Notes: generated by a model not told the origin, from the sequence alone. A stretch of DNA of 64,000 bases from Arthrobacter sp. NicSoilB8 (GCF_019977355.1 NZ_AP024655.1:558001-622000); one strand, 5' to 3'. Shown: positions 8,820 to 17,322, numbered from the stretch's first letter. Numbers and translations: made by a program.

Positions 8820-9574
8820 TTGTTGTCTCCCACGATTTTGTTCAGGACAGAGGTGAAGAAACCGAGGCCCTCGGTGCCGGAGCCGAGCTCCGGGCCGAAG
8901 CCGGCCTCCACGGCGTGTTCCGGGTGCGGCATTAGCCCCACCACGTTGCCCGCGGCGTTGGAGATGCCGGCGATGTCCCGGCGGGAGCCGTTCGGGTTCC
9001 AGCCGACGTAGCGGAACACCACGCGGCCTTCGGCCTCGAGCGCATCCAGGGTCTTCTCGTCCGCGATGTACTGGCCGTCCTGGTTCTTCAGCGGCACGGT
9101 GATTTCCTGGCCGACGGCGTAGTCCCCGGTCCAGGCGGTGGCGTTGTTCTCCACGCGCAGGACCTGGTCACGGCACATGAACTTCAGGTGGTCGTTCTTG
9201 ATCATCGAGCCGGGCAGCAGGTGCGACTCGGTCAGGATCTGGAAGCCGTTGCAGATGCCGAGGACCGGCAGCTTCGCCTCCGAGTTGGCGGCGTCGATGA
9301 TCCTGGCCATCAGCGGCGCGAACCGGGCGATCGCGCCGGCGCGCAGGTAGTCGCCGTAGGAGAAACCGCCGGGAATCACGACGGCGTCAACGTCACCCAA
9401 AGTGGTGTCGGCGTGCCAGAGTTCCACCGGGGTGGCGCCTGCAAGACGGACTGCACGGGCGGCGTCGCGGTCATCCAGGGTGCCGGGGAACGTGACGACG
9501 CCGATCCTGGCACCGGCGAGCCTGGGGTTCTCGGCGACGGCAACAGCCTCGCCGATCAGGGGGAGTTCAGTCAT
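8816..9574 (-). CDS. purQ: phosphoribosylformylglycinamidine synthase subunit PurQ
   Basis: A class I glutamine amidotransferase that supplies ammonia to Pur[21 protein letters not shown] begins the domain, [19 protein letters not shown] follows, the nucleophile cysteine is in [12 protein letters not shown], and the His-x-Glu of the triad is in [10 protein letters not shown] near the C-terminus. MTELPLIGE at 9574 is taken as the start (252 aa); four more codons are possible upstream but would overlap the purS end. Only one nucleotide separates it from the purS stop, and its own stop overlaps purL. The N-terminal extension of about 20 residues before the first strand is slightly longer than usual. 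Confidence 0.95.
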   Translation of the reverse strand: MTELPLIGEAVAVAENPRLAGARIGVVTFPGTLDDRDAARAVRLAGATPVELWHADTTLGDVDAVVIPGGFSYGDYLRAGAIARFAPLMARIIDAANSEAKLPVLGICNGFQILTESHLLPGSMIKNDHLKFMCRDQVLRVENNATAWTGDYAVGQEITVPLKNQDGQYIADEKTLDALEAEGRVVFRYVGWNPNGSRRDIAGISNAAGNVVGLMPHPEHAVEAGFGPELGSGTEGLGFFTSVLNKIVGDNK

Positions 9575-9575
9575 G

Positions 9576-9827
9576 TCAGGCCTCAACGACCTCGACGTTG
9601 ACGACGTCTTCGATGACCGGGTTGGACAGCAGGGTCTCCGCGGCGTCGCGGGCCTGGGCCAGGATCTCCTCGGTCACCTCGCCGTCGACCGTGAGTTCAA
9701 AACGCTTGCCCTGGCGAACAGAGCTGAAAGCGGTGAAGCCCAGCCGGGGCAGCGCACCGACGATGGCCTTCCCCTGCGGGTCCAGAATCTCGGGCTTGGG
9801 CATGACGTCGACAACGATCCGGGGCAT
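9576..9827 (-). CDS. purS: phosphoribosylformylglycinamidine synthase subunit PurS
   Basis: An 83-aa protein starting [20 protein letters not shown], the standard PurS N-terminus. PurS bridges PurL and PurQ in the FGAM synthase complex. The ATG at 9827 has AGGAG about 8 nt upstream; an ATG eight codons earlier is less likely. It is the first gene of the purSQL operon. Confidence 0.95.
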   Translation of the reverse strand: MPRIVVDVMPKPEILDPQGKAIVGALPRLGFTAFSSVRQGKRFELTVDGEVTEEILAQARDAAETLLSNPVIEDVVNVEVVEA

Positions 9828-9957
9828 CCGGCAACTCCTGTGCGTGAGCATTGGGTAAGGGCGCAGCGGAGTAGTGCCGTCTCACGCCGATCCGCTGTGT
9901 GTTGAGGACTACTTGGTGAATACAGCGTGAAAGGGCGCTCCGCGAGCTTGCAAGCCC

Positions 9958-9963
9958 ATTCTA
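9958..9963 (-). promoter_or_regulatory. possible -10 box (TAGAAT) of the purSQL operon
   Basis: TAGAAT on the minus strand is the best -10 candidate upstream of purS and would give a leader of about 125 nt. No convincing -35 is seen. The leader shows no riboswitch fold that I can recognise. Confidence 0.35.
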
Positions 9964-10093
9964 CCGGCCGCAGTGCGTCCGGCCGCATTCGGGGCCGGGA
10001 GTGTGAACGCTGCCTCCCCGGCACGCCCTTGAACTGGACAAACGCCGCCGGGAGGGCGGCCTGGAACTATGGCCCCCGGCCGCCGCGGATCAG

Positions 10094-10099
10094 TAGGAT
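10094..10099 (+). promoter_or_regulatory. TAGGAT -10 box of a leaderless gene
   Basis: TAGGAT ends exactly 6 nt before the ATG at 10106, matching the other leaderless starts in the window. Confidence 0.55.
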
Positions 10100-10105
10100 G
10101 TGCCC

Positions 10106-10291
10106 ATGGCTGAGAAACCGAAATCCGTGTTGTTATCTGTCCTCGCTGTCGCTGTGTTCGTCGGGCTGGGCCGGATGGTCGTGCAGAAGATCAAGGCCGA
10201 CCGTGCGGCGAAGGGGACCCATGTGGCCGGACCGCTGGACGATAAGACCCGCGCGTGGATCAGCGAGGTGGTCCGGACTCCGCGGCAGTAG
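10106..10291 (+). CDS. small single-pass membrane protein, unknown function
   Basis: A 61-aa protein MAEKPKSVLLSVLAVAVFVG with one transmembrane helix at about residues 8-24, followed by a basic segment QKIKADRAAKG and a short soluble tail ending VVRTPRQ. No family is recognised. It is divergent from purS and has its own leaderless promoter box. The orderly start signal and membrane segment argue that it is a real gene. Confidence 0.65.
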   Translation: MAEKPKSVLLSVLAVAVFVGLGRMVVQKIKADRAAKGTHVAGPLDDKTRAWISEVVRTPRQ

Positions 10292-10661
10292 GCCGGCCCG
10301 GCCGCGCGGCGGGATCCGCCCGGCTTTCCAGCCCGCCCGGCTTTCCAGCCCGCCCGCACGGGATCCGCGCGTGAGGGATCCGGCCGCGCGGCAGGATCCG
10401 CCCGGCTTTCCAGCGACGCACTTTCCTCCACCGACGTCTATCGACGCAGCTCAGAAGCCTCGTCGACGCATCGTGTCGTATTGCGTGACAAATTTTTGAA
10501 TAGCTTCTTGTGGTCTATGTCATATCTCGCTCTCAGTCTGTACTGTATGAATCGGCTGGTATCCGTCGGGGCCGCACCGGGCGATCGCCCGGTGCGGCCC
10601 TGCCAGTCCGCTGGGCCCGGTATTGAAGCCGGGCCGTTCCTTTACGAAAGGTTCATCACTC
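10292..10661. other. 370-bp intergenic region before the subtilase gene
   Basis: No gene is seen. It holds short direct repeats (10301-10332 and 10383-10414, both around GGATCCGCCCGGCTTTCCAG, with a partial third copy at 10333), an AT-richer stretch at about 10480-10550 that should carry the promoter, and a perfect 32-bp palindrome at 10569-10600. GAAAGG at 10646-10651 is the ribosome-binding site of the next gene. Confidence 0.7.
10569..10600. repeat. perfect 32-bp palindrome upstream of the subtilase
   Basis: GGGCCGCACCGGGCGA is followed at once by its reverse complement. As RNA it would make a very stable hairpin with a short forced loop. There is no T-run after it, so it is not an obvious terminator; it lies about 60 nt before the start codon, in the probable 5' leader. 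Confidence 0.75.
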
Positions 10662-13600
10662 GTGACATCACCAGGAAAGAGCTTCCTTCGAAGCGGGGGA
10701 CTCCGGAGGGCCGCGGCACTGACCCTGGGCTTGCCGGTTCTTCTGTCCAGCATCGCGATCGCACCCGCCAACGCGGCCCCGGTGCAAGGCCCGGGCGTAG
10801 CCGGCGTCGCGCAGAAGAATGTTGATCCGAACAATTACAAGGACGGCCGCTACATTGTGGTCCTGGCGGAAAAGCCGTCAGCAACCTACGACGGCGGAAC
10901 GGCCGGCCTGCCGGCCACCAAGCCCGCATCCGGCAAGAAGCTGGACGCGACCAGGGCCGAAGTCAAACAGTACCGGGCGCACCTGGAACAGAAGCAGGCC
11001 CAGGTGGCCGGCCAGCAGGGCGTCCAGATCCAGCGCCAGTTCACGGCTGCAATCAACGGCTTCAGCGCCAAGCTGACGGCGGACCAGGCCCTCAAGCTGG
11101 CGAAGGACCCCTCGGTCCTGATGGTCGCGCCGGACACGGAGAACGCACCCGACTACTCCAGCACCGACTTCCTGAAGCTCAGCGGACCCACCGGCACCTG
11201 GAACACCAAGTTCGGCGGCCAGGACGCGGCGGGGAAGGGCGTCGTGGTCGGTGTCATCGACACCGGATACACCCCGTCCAGCGCCTACTTCGCCGGCCAG
11301 GAGGTCAAGCCGCTCACCGGGGCTCCCGTCGTCGGCGTGCCCTTCCGCACGGCGGACGGCAAGATTGAAATGCTCAAGGCCGACGGCGAGCTCTTCAAGG
11401 GCGATTGCCAGACCGGCACCGACTTTGACGGCACTGCCTGCAACTCCAAGGTCCTGAGCGCGCGCTACTTTGGCGATGCCTTCGCGGGCACTGTCCCGCC
11501 GGAGAACTGGGCCCCCGGCGAACGCCTGTCCCCGGTCGACGCTGCCAGCCACGGAACCCACACCGCCAGCACGGCTGCCGGAAATGGCAATGTCGAAGCC
11601 ATGGTTGACGGCCGGAGCTTCGGTGCGACCAGCGGCATCGCGCCGGCCGCGAAGCTGTCCATCTACAAGGTCTGCTGGGAAGACACCGACCCCAACACGG
11701 GCGGCTGCTACTCGTCGGCGTCCATCGACGCCATCAACCAGGCCATTCAGGACGGCGTGGACGTCCTGAACTACTCCATCTCCGGCGCCACGGACACCAC
11801 CACGGACCCGGTCTCCTGGGCGTTCCTGTCCGCCGCCTCGGCCGGGATCTTCGTCGCCGCGTCCGCCGGCAACTCCGGCCCGACCGCCAGCACCGTCAAC
11901 CATGGTGCACCCTGGATGACTACGGTCGCCGCCAGCAGCTTCTCGCAGGAACTGCAGGGCACGGCCGAGTTCTCCGACGGCAGCAAGTACCGCGGCGCCA
12001 GCATCATGAACAGCCAGGTCTCCAACGCCGGCGTGGTGCTGGCAGCCAACGCAGGAGCCGCCGGAAGCGCCAGCCCAAACTTGTGCGGCAACGGCACGCT
12101 GGACCCTGCCAAGATCGCCGGCAAGGTTGTGGTCTGCGACCGCGGCGTCGTGGACCGCGTCGAGAAGAGCGCCGAGGTCAAGCGCGGCGGCGGCGTCGGC
12201 ATGATCCTCGTCAACCTGAGCAACTCCTCGCTGGACACGGACAAGCACTCGGTCCCCACAGTCCACGTGAACCCGCCCGCCACCGCGGCCATCAAGGCCA
12301 AGGTCACGGCAAACCCGGCCATCACGGTTTCCCTGGTGAACAAGGACACCACCGGACTGCCCCTCGAAGCGCAGCCCCAGATCGCAGGGTTCTCCTCCCG
12401 AGGCCCGCTGCTGGCCGCCGGTTCCGACCTCCTGAAGCCCGACGTCGCGGCGCCGGGTGTGGCCGTGCTGGCCGGCGTTTCGCCGATCGGCACCGGAGGC
12501 GACAACTTCGGGTTCCTCTCCGGCACCTCCATGGCGTCTCCGCATGTGGCCGGCTTCGGCGCACTGATCCTGGCCAAGAACCCCACGTGGTCCCCGGCGA
12601 CGGTCAAGTCCGCGATGATGACCACCACGAGCGACGTCAAGAACGCCGACGGGTCGAAAAACACCGATGTCTTTGCCACCGGTGCAGGCCAGGTGGACCC
12701 GGCCCGTGTGCTGGATCCGGGCCTCGTGTACGACGCCACCACGGATGACTACCTGGCCTTCATCCAGGGCACCGGCATCAAGCTCGGGATCCCGGGGATC
12801 GGCACCACCAAGCCGCGCGACATGAACCTCCCGTCCTTCGCCCTGGGCAACCTGGCCGGGAGGATTGAGGTCACCCGCACACTGACCGCATTGACCCCGG
12901 GGACCTACAAGGCCGCGTTCGATGTTCCCGGCATCAAGGTCAGTGTGACCCCGGCCGTTCTGAACTTCAGTGCCGCGGGAGAAAAGCGCACATTCAGGGT
13001 CTCGTTTGAGAACCAGGGCGCGCCCCTGGGCAAGTTCGCCACGGGTTCGCTGACGTGGCAGGGCGCCAACAAGAACGTGGCGTCGCCGATTGCGGTCCGC
13101 CCGCAGTCGGTGGTGACGTCGCAGGACGTTGCCTTCACGTCCCAGGGCGGCAGCGGTTCGGGCGACATCAACGTGGTCTCCGGCACGAGCTCGCCGATCA
13201 ACATGACCTTCGACGGACTCTCCAAAGCCGATTCCACCGCCGCCGAGCTGGTCCCGGGCCCGTTCACGGGCGTTCCGGACGCCTCGAACGTCGTCAAGAC
13301 GGTCACGGTCAAGGACGGGTCCCCGCTGGCCAAGTTCTCGGTCATTTCCTCGGATCCAGGCGCCGACTTCGACCTCTACGTCATGACCCCCGACGGTCCC
13401 GTGACGGCCGCGACGTCCTCGGCAAGCGAATCAGTGTCCATCCCCAACCCGACCGCGGGTGAGTACACGCTTTACGCAAACCTGTACGCCAGCCCGAACA
13501 ACAGGGCCACCAAGGCCTCGGTCGACGCCGCCGTGCTGGGGGACGTCGTGGGCAAGTCCTCGCTGAGCCCGAACCCGCTTCGGCTCGCCAACGGCAAGGC

Positions 13601-13856
13601 CGGCAAGGTCACGCTGGGCTGGTCGGGGCTGCAGCCGGGTTCCTACATCGGCCGCGTCACCTTCGCCGGTGCCAGCGATCCCACGTTCGTCAGCGTCCTG
13701 GTGACTCCGGCCGGGGCCGTCGCGGTCCCGCCGGCCTCGGCGGACCAGAACTCCGCCGATGGTCCGGGCGACAGCGCCGACGGCGGCATCGGTCACGAGG
13801 ACAAGGGCAAGATCCAGAACAGCGATAGGTCCTACGCTCCGAACAACGCCATCTAG
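10662..13856 (+). CDS. secreted subtilisin-like serine protease (S8) with PA insert
   Basis: A 1064-aa secreted protease. Residues 1-38 form a signal peptide (basic start, hydrophobic core, cut near PANAA). An inhibitor I9-like propeptide follows (about 60-160). The catalytic triad is Asp200 in VGVIDTG, His297 in SHGTHTAS and Ser623 in GTSMASPHVAG, with the oxyanion Asn in SAGNSG at about 404. A protease-associated insert lies between the Asn and the Ser (about 450-560). The C-terminal 400 residues contain beta-sandwich (Fn3-like) modules, including DFDLYVMTPDGPV. No LPXTG anchor is present. GTG 10662 is favoured by the GAAAGG 10 nt upstream and by the N-terminus it gives. Two SSI-type inhibitor genes lie just downstream on the other strand. 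Confidence 0.92.
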   Translation: MTSPGKSFLRSGGLRRAAALTLGLPVLLSSIAIAPANAAPVQGPGVAGVAQKNVDPNNYKDGRYIVVLAEKPSATYDGGTAGLPATKPASGKKLDATRAEVKQYRAHLEQKQAQVAGQQGVQIQRQFTAAINGFSAKLTADQALKLAKDPSVLMVAPDTENAPDYSSTDFLKLSGPTGTWNTKFGGQDAAGKGVVVGVIDTGYTPSSAYFAGQEVKPLTGAPVVGVPFRTADGKIEMLKADGELFKGDCQTGTDFDGTACNSKVLSARYFGDAFAGTVPPENWAPGERLSPVDAASHGTHTASTAAGNGNVEAMVDGRSFGATSGIAPAAKLSIYKVCWEDTDPNTGGCYSSASIDAINQAIQDGVDVLNYSISGATDTTTDPVSWAFLSAASAGIFVAASAGNSGPTASTVNHGAPWMTTVAASSFSQELQGTAEFSDGSKYRGASIMNSQVSNAGVVLAANAGAAGSASPNLCGNGTLDPAKIAGKVVVCDRGVVDRVEKSAEVKRGGGVGMILVNLSNSSLDTDKHSVPTVHVNPPATAAIKAKVTANPAITVSLVNKDTTGLPLEAQPQIAGFSSRGPLLAAGSDLLKPDVAAPGVAVLAGVSPIGTGGDNFGFLSGTSMASPHVAGFGALILAKNPTWSPATVKSAMMTTTSDVKNADGSKNTDVFATGAGQVDPARVLDPGLVYDATTDDYLAFIQGTGIKLGIPGIGTTKPRDMNLPSFALGNLAGRIEVTRTLTALTPGTYKAAFDVPGIKVSVTPAVLNFSAAGEKRTFRVSFENQGAPLGKFATGSLTWQGANKNVASPIAVRPQSVVTSQDVAFTSQGGSGSGDINVVSGTSSPINMTFDGLSKADSTAAELVPGPFTGVPDASNVVKTVTVKDGSPLAKFSVISSDPGADFDLYVMTPDGPVTAATSSASESVSIPNPTAGEYTLYANLYASPNNRATKASVDAAVLGDVVGKSSLSPNPLRLANGKAGKVTLGWSGLQPGSYIGRVTFAGASDPTFVSVLVTPAGAVAVPPASADQNSADGPGDSADGGIGHEDKGKIQNSDRSYAPNNAI

Positions 13857-13889
13857 GTAACGCCGTTTAGGCGGAATCCGGCACCAAAT

Positions 13890-13929
13890 ACGGCAACGGC
13901 CGGCGGTTCACACCACCGGCCGTTGCCGT
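13890..13929 (+). terminator. 14-bp hairpin after the subtilase gene
   Basis: ACGGCAACGGCCGG and CCGGCCGTTGCCGT form a perfect 14-bp stem with a 12-nt loop, followed by a short TTT. It lies between convergent genes and can serve either strand. Confidence 0.75.
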
Positions 13930-13933
13930 TTAA

Positions 13934-13981
13934 GTCGCAGTCGCAGTCAGAGTCGCAGGACCAGGACCAGGACCAGGATCG
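13934..13981. repeat. short 6-bp tandem repeats
   Basis: GTCGCA-type units (with one GTCAGA) run into three GACCAG units and a GATCG end. The tract lies in the convergent gap before the SSI-like gene and has no visible coding role. Confidence 0.55.
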
Positions 13982-14026
13982 CGGCAGAGGCGTGCACCGC
14001 TGTGCCGTTGCCGTTCGGCGGGAACT

Positions 14027-14419
14027 TCAGACGGCGCCGGTGCCCCCCGCGACGCCGCCGAGCAGCGGCGCCATGGCGCGCCAGCGGGCGATCTCGCAGC
14101 CGTCGGTCCGGCTGAAGCGGCTGTTGACTTCGCGGCCCAGGTACCAGCCGGTCACGACGGCGGTCTGCGGACCGCCGTACTGCTGCGTGCACAGCCGCGG
14201 CGGGCCCGGCTTAGGGAAGAAGACGGCCTCGCCGTGGAGCCGGACGGCCTCCAGGGCGGCGGCCGGATCGGGCAGCGTCGAGGCGGCGGAGGGGGCGCCG
14301 TCGCCGGCTTCCAGCCGGAACGTGTATTCGGGGGCGCCGGGAGCTTCGGTCAGGCGGATGGTCAGATCGACGTCGTTGTGGGCGTCCGGGGCGTTTCCGG
14401 GGCTGGCGGTGTCTGTCAT
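14027..14419 (-). CDS. SSI-like protease inhibitor domain protein without signal peptide
   Basis: A 130-aa protein whose C-terminal half, CTQQYGGPQTAVVTG followed by RTDGCEIARW, matches the C-terminal disulfide region of the Streptomyces subtilisin inhibitor (SSI) family. It is closely similar to the same region of the lipoprotein gene at 15419. It lacks a signal peptide and the first cysteine pair of SSI, so it may stay cytosolic and may not be a functional inhibitor. Its ATG overlaps the stop of the upstream gene (ATGA). Cytosolic SSI-like domains of unknown role are known by annotation in relatives. Function is inferred only from the fold signature. Confidence 0.7.
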   Translation of the reverse strand: MTDTASPGNAPDAHNDVDLTIRLTEAPGAPEYTFRLEAGDGAPSAASTLPDPAAALEAVRLHGEAVFFPKPGPPRLCTQQYGGPQTAVVTGWYLGREVNSRFSRTDGCEIARWRAMAPLLGGVAGGTGAV

Positions 14420-15414
14420 GACGGTCCCTTCAGTCTGGTGCCCGGCTGTCTGGTTTCCGGCCCGGTGTGCCGGCCATCGGTCGCGGAGCGGCCGTGGCCG
14501 CGGTCCTGGGCAGCGATGTTGAGCAGCGGCGTAAGCTCCTGCAGCAGCCGAGCCCGGAGCTGCTGCGACTCGGCCGCGAACGCCCGCTGATAGTCAACGT
14601 ACTCGGACTTGCCTTCCGGGGTCTCGATCCGGATGGCCGGGTACCCCCAGTCGGCGAGGTCGTACGGGGAGGCCCGCATGTCCATGGCACGGATCCGCCA
14701 TGACAGCTCGAAGCAGTCCATGACGAGCTCACCGGGCAGCAGCGGGGAGAGCTTGTAGGCCCATTTGTAGAGGTCCATGTTGGCGTGCAGGCAGCCGGGC
14801 TGCTCCATGGTCCGCTGGTTCTCCCGGCTGGGGACCAGGCTGTTCAACGGCACAGCGTCCGGCGTGTAAAAGCGGAAGGCATCGAAATGCGAGCAGCGGA
14901 TCCGGTTCTCCTCCACCACCTCGTCGGTGCGCCCCGACCCCAGCCGCAACTCCAGGTACTCGTGCCGGAGGTCGAACTTGTCCTGCCGGTAGACCATGGC
15001 CCACTCGTGCAGCCCGAAGCAGCCGAACTGGGCCGGCCGCGCGGCGGTCCCGGCGAGGATGATCCCGGCGAACTGCAGTGCCTCCCGGCGGTCCCTGAGG
15101 AAGGCGTCGACGTCGACTGTCACGGCCGGCGCGTCCGCCGGCAGAGCGGCGGCGGCGAGTTCGCCGTCGTCGGCCGTGCGGTAATACTTCCAGCCGGTCC
15201 GCACCGCTGCCTCGGGGCCGGAGAGCACGACGCCGGCGCCCGGGTGCCAGCGCAGCAGCTGACCGGGTTTCTGGGTGTAGTAGGTGAAGAGGAAGTCCTC
15301 GACCGGGTGCTTGCGGCCGGCGGAGCGCCGCTGGAGGTAGGGGTCCGCATAGCGGCGGACGCGTTGCTGGTGGGCGGCCTGGCGCGGCAGCCATTCTTCC
15401 TGCTGGAGGTGCAA
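14416..15414 (-). CDS. conserved protein annotated as 3-methyladenine DNA glycosylase
   Basis: A 332-aa soluble protein with HPVEDFLFTYYTQKPGQLLRW near the N-terminus, FGCFGLHEWAMVYR in the middle and CLHANMDLYKWAYKLSPLLP later. I recognise these from an actinobacterial family commonly labelled 3-methyladenine DNA glycosylase; I see no clear helix-hairpin-helix or other glycosylase motif, so that name is weakly founded. The start is taken as TTG 15414 (MHLQQEEWLPRQ), which aligns with my memory of the family N-terminus and falls just after the SSI-lipoprotein stop; a longer frame is open to 15480. It is sandwiched between two SSI-like genes and coupled to the downstream one. Confidence 0.7.
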   Translation of the reverse strand: MHLQQEEWLPRQAAHQQRVRRYADPYLQRRSAGRKHPVEDFLFTYYTQKPGQLLRWHPGAGVVLSGPEAAVRTGWKYYRTADDGELAAAALPADAPAVTVDVDAFLRDRREALQFAGIILAGTAARPAQFGCFGLHEWAMVYRQDKFDLRHEYLELRLGSGRTDEVVEENRIRCSHFDAFRFYTPDAVPLNSLVPSRENQRTMEQPGCLHANMDLYKWAYKLSPLLPGELVMDCFELSWRIRAMDMRASPYDLADWGYPAIRIETPEGKSEYVDYQRAFAAESQQLRARLLQELTPLLNIAAQDRGHGRSATDGRHTGPETRQPGTRLKGPS

Positions 15415-15418
15415 GGGC

Positions 15419-16000
15419 TTAGCTCGCCCCGGCCGATGAGCCCAGGACGTCCTTGGCGGCGTTCCAGGCGGCGATTTCACAGCCGTCCTTCAGGGTGAAG
15501 GTAGCCTGCACCGGGTGCCCGTCCACGACGCCGGTGACGGTCGCCACCTGCGGACCGCCGTATTGCTGGGTGCAGACCCGGTCCTTGCCGGCCGGAACGG
15601 GGCTGAGGATGGACGGGTTGTTTTTGATGGCGATGCACGCTGCGGCGGCGCTGGGGTGCTGGCTTTCGGCCGCGGGAATCCCGTTCTGGCAGACGAGCGT
15701 GAAGTTGCTCGCGGTGGCGGTCTCGGACGGCTTGATCATGATGGCAAGCTCGGCGTTGCCCTGCCCCGGGCCGGACGGCAACGGCACCGCGGACGGTGAC
15801 GGGGCCGGGGACGTTGTCTCGGTGTCCGGCGATGGGGAGCCGGACGGGGCTGTCTGCGACGGCGTGGAGGAGGTGCCCGCCGTCGTGCTCGGGGAGGGAG
15901 AAGGCGTGGGCCCGCCGTTCGGCGTGCAGGCGGCCAGTCCGGCCACGGCCATCAGGATGGCCGTCAGAACCAGTGCCGGGCGGCCCGATTGCGTGCGCAT
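15419..16000 (-). CDS. SSI-family protease inhibitor lipoprotein
   Basis: A 193-aa predicted lipoprotein: hydrophobic signal with lipobox LAAC (Cys25), then a Ser/Thr/Pro-rich spacer of about 50 residues, then an SSI-type domain with four cysteines (LVCQNG, AACIAI, VCTQQYGGPQVATVTG, KDGCEIAAW). In SSI proteins two disulfides hold the protease-binding loop. Anchored at the outer face of the membrane, it could protect the cell from its own secreted subtilase encoded 1.6 kb away. The inhibitor loop residue (P1) cannot be assigned safely without alignment. Confidence 0.82.
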   Translation of the reverse strand: MRTQSGRPALVLTAILMAVAGLAACTPNGGPTPSPSPSTTAGTSSTPSQTAPSGSPSPDTETTSPAPSPSAVPLPSGPGQGNAELAIMIKPSETATASNFTLVCQNGIPAAESQHPSAAAACIAIKNNPSILSPVPAGKDRVCTQQYGGPQVATVTGVVDGHPVQATFTLKDGCEIAAWNAAKDVLGSSAGAS

Positions 16001-16027
16001 CAGCTGTCCTCCTCTGTTTTGCCCAGT

Positions 16028-16576
16028 CTATCGCCGGGGCGCCTCTTCCGGCCCGGGCCTTGTGGCCGCTATCAGGTCCATCATGGACGCGTGCAGCTGG
16101 CTGACCTGTTCGCGTGTCAGGCCCAGCCGAGCCATCATGATGCCCGGGACGGCGGTGGCCTGCTCCCGAAGGGCTGCTCCGCGGGGCGTCAGCCGGACAT
16201 CCAGGGTGCGCTCGTTGCCTTCCATCCGCTGGCGGGTGATGAACCCGGCCGTTTCGAGGCGGCGCAGCAGCGGCGAGATGGTGGCGGGCTCCTGGGCCAG
16301 GGCGTCGCTGATGTCCCGGACAGACCGGGGGCTGGCCTCCCAGAGGCACAACATGACGAGGTACTGCGGGTGGGTCAGGCCGAGCCTGTCCAGGACCGGC
16401 TTGTAGGCGCCCACGACGCTCCGGGAAGCCACCGTCAGGGCGAAGCAGAGCTGCTGTTCCAGGAGGAGGTCATCATGCGCGGCCCGGGAATCCTGCGGAT
16501 TGGGGGACGTTCTGGCCGAGTCCGGGGCTGCGTGAGCGTCGTCCGTTGCCCGGATTCCTGCGGTTCCTTTGGTCAC
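16028..16576 (-). CDS. MarR-family regulator, OhrR-like
   Basis: A 182-aa MarR-type winged-helix repressor with an unusually long (about 35 aa) acidic N-terminal tail. LLEQQLCFALTVASRSVVGA and GLTHPQYLVMLCLWE match OhrR, including the cysteine in LCFAL that senses organic peroxides in the family. EPATISPLLRRLETAGFITR is the recognition helix region, with the wing after it. The start is GTG with GAAGGAG 5 nt upstream. A perfect palindrome, ATTAGTGCACTAAT, lies 17 nt before the start codon. No ohr gene is next to it; the divergent neighbour is a small protein of unknown function. Confidence 0.85.
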   Translation of the reverse strand: MTKGTAGIRATDDAHAAPDSARTSPNPQDSRAAHDDLLLEQQLCFALTVASRSVVGAYKPVLDRLGLTHPQYLVMLCLWEASPRSVRDISDALAQEPATISPLLRRLETAGFITRQRMEGNERTLDVRLTPRGAALREQATAVPGIMMARLGLTREQVSQLHASMMDLIAATRPGPEEAPRR

Positions 16577-16593
16577 ACCGGCTCCTTCAAATG

Positions 16594-16607
16594 ATTAGTG
16601 CACTAAT
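16594..16607. promoter_or_regulatory. likely MarR/OhrR operator palindrome
   Basis: ATTAGTGCACTAAT is a perfect 14-bp palindrome in the divergent promoter region, followed by a partial second copy (ATTAGCGTACACT). Position and symmetry fit autoregulation by the adjacent MarR protein. Confidence 0.65.
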
Positions 16608-16655
16608 GATTAGCGTACACTGGTGGCATTGTCTTGTTCCCAGGAAAGGATAGCC

Positions 16656-16880
16656 ATGGCCAAGGAAAACGCCGCCGAGAGGTTCATGCGGGCAACCGGG
16701 AAGCTCCGGGCCGTCTTCGGTCCAGCGAACCGCAGCTCGATCGGCCATGAGATGACCGAGCAGAACCGGAGGCTGTTGGAGGTACGCCAGGCCGAGACCC
16801 AGCAGTGGGAGACCGTTCACCGGCCCGACGGCAGCACGTACGTGGTGCCCCGCAACCCTGAGGACAAGTCCCTGCGGTAG
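16656..16880 (+). CDS. small protein with FGPANR motif, copy 1
   Basis: A 74-aa basic soluble protein. FMRATGKLRAVFGPANR near the N-terminus closely resembles FMDKTDKLRLLFGPANR of the gene at 17000, so the two are paralogues. AGGAAAGGA lies just upstream of the ATG. It is divergent from the OhrR-like regulator and shares its operator region, so peroxide-responsive expression is possible. No known family is recognised. Confidence 0.7.
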   Translation: MAKENAAERFMRATGKLRAVFGPANRSSIGHEMTEQNRRLLEVRQAETQQWETVHRPDGSTYVVPRNPEDKSLR

Positions 16881-16999
16881 GCACGTCTTCCCCGAATCCC
16901 ACCCGGGCCATTTCCCGCCGTCGGGCGTAAAATGAGGGCACTGACACACCGCTGTGCAGCATCCTGATCCACCCGTGACGAGGAAAGGGGGTGGGACTA

Positions 17000-17218
17000 G
17001 TGACACGTGCAGTCAAAGCTTTCATGGACAAGACCGACAAGCTGAGGCTCCTGTTCGGACCCGCAAACCGGGGCGACACCGCGGCGCCTGTAGTTCACCG
17101 GCATGACGACTTCGAACACGCCTCGGAAGACGACCTGGCAAGCTTCGAGGTCGAGACGGACTCGCATGGACATCACTACGCTGTCCGGAAAACAGATCTC
17201 TGGAAAGAAGAGGTCTGA
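17000..17218 (+). CDS. small protein with FGPANR motif, copy 2
   Basis: A 72-aa acidic protein, paralogous to the preceding gene at its N-terminus (KAFMDKTDKLRLLFGPANR) but different in its C-terminal half, which ends YAVRKTDLWKEEV. GTG 17000 is chosen because the AGGAAAGGGGG tract ends 10 nt upstream; a GTG at 16991 would be too close to it. A strong terminator follows. Function is unknown. Confidence 0.7.
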   Translation: MTRAVKAFMDKTDKLRLLFGPANRGDTAAPVVHRHDDFEHASEDDLASFEVETDSHGHHYAVRKTDLWKEEV

Positions 17219-17240
17219 ACCCGGCCGACGACGAACGAAA

Positions 17241-17276
17241 TGAGGAAGGGAGCGGCGCCTGCCGCTCCCTTCCTCA
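17241..17276. terminator. 16-bp perfect hairpin terminator between convergent genes
   Basis: TGAGGAAGGGAGCGGC and its reverse complement form a perfect stem with the loop GCCT, flanked by A-rich and T-containing sequence. It separates the small gene from the end of lysC and likely works in both directions. Confidence 0.85.
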
Positions 17277-17322
17277 TCTATATGCCGGCATCAGCCGGGG
17301 TGTCCTCGCTTCGGCGGGCCGC

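Noticed and set aside
13923..14522. Plus-strand frame with a Ser-Gln/Asp-Gln repeat start
   Set aside because: It is produced by the short tandem repeats at 13934-13981 and then runs antisense to the SSI-like gene.
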